From Protula sp. h YS-2021 (Eukaryota; Annelida; Polychaeta; Sabellida; Serpulidae), in NCBI GenBank assembly GCA_949752745.1, contig OX457031.1, positions 45,014,269 to 45,078,268 of the forward strand: a stretch of 64,000 bases of DNA, written 5' to 3'. Below, in pieces: positions 62,701 through 64,000 of the stretch; position 1 is the stretch's first letter; every line of letters begins with the position of its first letter. The position numbers and the translations under genes are program-made. The notes under the pieces were generated by a model, which was not told the DNA's origin, did not search any database, and was given only the letters and a program-made list of their open reading frames with translations.

Positions 62701-64000
62701 CACGTGCTAATGTTAAAAGTAAATGTGCAGCATCAAAGTTGGATTGAGGGTGAAGGGCAGGGTTGAAGACAATTGCCCAGGGACGTCTCCATAACCACTG
62801 CAATGCGGGAGATGAGATCGGCGGCCTGCCAGATGGTGTGGGGGGGGGGGGGGGTAGGTTGAGAGGCGGGGCGGGGATGGGGGTACGTTGATAACGACTC
62901 ACCTCTTGGCACGTCTTCATGACGACGGCAATGCGGGAGATGAGATCGGCGGCCTGCTGGCGCACCTTAGCCGACTTGTTGTTGAGACGCCACAGGATGG
63001 TACCGCAGATCTGTGGCAGGTACGGCTTGACGCGCTTGCCCAGGGCGTTCACGATCGTTCCGAAGCCGTTCAGCATCACTACGTCCTATCACCGGCCACA
63101 TGCACCAAAAACACAACACTTATGGCATTAAAGATTTGTCGAAAAATGCAAATTCCAGTTCATTTAAATAAATCAAATTGTTACTTTTAGAACAGATCTA
63201 ACAATTCAGCATGATACGAAAAGTTGACCGAGTTGACGCCAAAAGCCACCCCTTTATTTTTCGTATTTACTTATAATTTTCCTTTAAAAAATTTTGTTTA
63301 CTTTTTCTTTCTCCTCTTCTTTTTTTTTTTTTTGGTCTGGTCGAATGAACAAGTTTTGTATGATTTTCCCGATCAATCTGAACTGTCACAAGACACAAGC
63401 TTCAGTCAAAAACCCCGGCTGGACGGGACTAGTCTTTTAATAACCCCCTTCGATATTAATACGGCGAAATAAAGACGTTAACCAATTGCCTTAACTAGAT
63501 CAGAAACCACTTATGCTCAGCATCTTTTTTTAAGACAAAGCTGAAACAAAACAGCATCATTTCTAGTTCTCTATTTGGGCATCAGCATTTTTAGCAACAA
63601 TTTTTAGGTGTGATATTTAGAACAGCAACCTGTACATGACAGACACGCCACCACAGCACCTTTCAAGGTCACCGTCAGAGAATGCCATCAATGAGTTAAC
63701 TGTCCCCTACCCAACCCGCCTCGGTGGTGTGATCTTTTCTTCCCCCTTTCACTCCTCCCCCTCCGCAATGCACACACCTCGGTCGTCTGCTCCTGGAAGG
63801 CGTACAGGATGCCGTCAATGAGCTGCTCCTCGAGCCTGGAGTCGATGTCGGCGGCACCCAGGCTGGACATGATCTTCTCGATGGTCTCCATGACCATCTT
63901 ACGGTACTGCTCGTTCTCGTCCTTCAGGTCGTCCACGACGCGTGTCACGATCTCGGACGCGCCCACCTTGTTGGCAATCTCCACCGTCGTGTCCACCAGC
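59766..64000 (-). CDS. SF3B1: splicing factor 3B subunit 1, last seven exons
   Basis: Core HEAT-repeat subunit of the U2 snRNP SF3b complex, which clamps the branch-point helix in the nucleus. Exons, in gene order: beyond 64,000 to 63,778; 63,085-62,903; 62,550-62,372; 62,087-61,902; 61,547-61,275; 61,040-60,824; 59,924-59,766, with a TGA stop. All phases agree. Near-vertebrate identity: [111 protein letters not shown], and the end [18 protein letters not shown] through MRSELDYIL. About 470 C-terminal residues are present (vertebrate protein about 1,304). The upstream HEAT region lies outside the window. Confidence 0.98.
62783..62829 (-). pseudogene. duplicated SF3B1 exon fragment in an intron
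   Basis: About 47 bp matching the 3' part of the exon at 62,903-63,085. On the minus strand it reads [16 protein letters not shown] where the exon has [16 protein letters not shown]. Several differences are at third codon positions (GCC/GCA, GTC/GTG, GTC/GTT). It begins at CTGGCAG then GCC, which could mimic an acceptor, but no donor follows. A poly-G run (62,839-62,852) lies on its upstream side. Confidence 0.75.

Overview
The window is eukaryotic nuclear DNA from an animal. It has split genes with GT/AG introns, tRNA-derived SINEs, MITEs, many minisatellites and an inserted Polinton. The repeat style (GACAGACCGACCGACA-type element tails, CTACTCCTCCTACA tandem repeats) suggests a lophotrochozoan, probably a mollusc. 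That is an inference; no gene here fixes the species.

Layout. (1) 2,760-16,341, plus strand: the 3' part of a ceramide kinase gene. I assembled eleven exons with consistent splice phases. Its introns are full of minisatellites: 23-bp units carrying the CCAAT box, GC-box units, 75-bp units and (TTC)n. (2) 16,342-36,365: intergenic, no gene recognised. It holds several tandem repeats and a near-identical triplication of a 1.93-kb unit (25,488-31,265). (3) 36,366-58,045: an older TIR element that sits in a minisatellite and is split by (4) a complete Polinton/Maverick (adintovirus-like) element of about 18.2 kb at 37,018-55,198. (5) 59,766-64,000, minus strand: the last seven exons of SF3B1, the U2 snRNP splicing factor.

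The Polinton has about 0.5-kb terminal inverted repeats starting AGTAGT, flanked by a direct TTTTGAC repeat. Rightward genes: protein-primed DNA polymerase B, a PC4-like ssDNA-binding protein and small relatives. Leftward late-type cluster (50,119 to 44,360): integrase, packaging ATPase, pX-like protein, a conserved hypothetical, a putative lipid-anchored small protein, penton, pVI-like protein, major capsid protein and adenain-type protease. These genes are almost gapless, and four junctions overlap as ATGA. Leftward accessory genes (53,991 to 50,253): an acidic repeat protein, a paralogous pair, a PC4-like/zinc-ribbon locus that looks frameshifted, a NADAR-domain protein and a Cys-rich protein.

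The core replication, integration and capsid genes are all open, so the copy looks young. The most interesting signals are regulatory and architectural. The TIRs are packed with CCGGAAGTGACGTCA (ETS-CRE composite) units. Three accessory or polymerase promoters combine Maf-type sites (TGCTGAGTCAGCA or near matches) with a TATA box, and two TATA boxes overlap the stop codon of the gene upstream. The structural genes have no such boxes, which suggests an early/late programme. The NADAR gene is an unexpected ADP-ribose-type accessory function. All calls were made by eye; no alignments were run.
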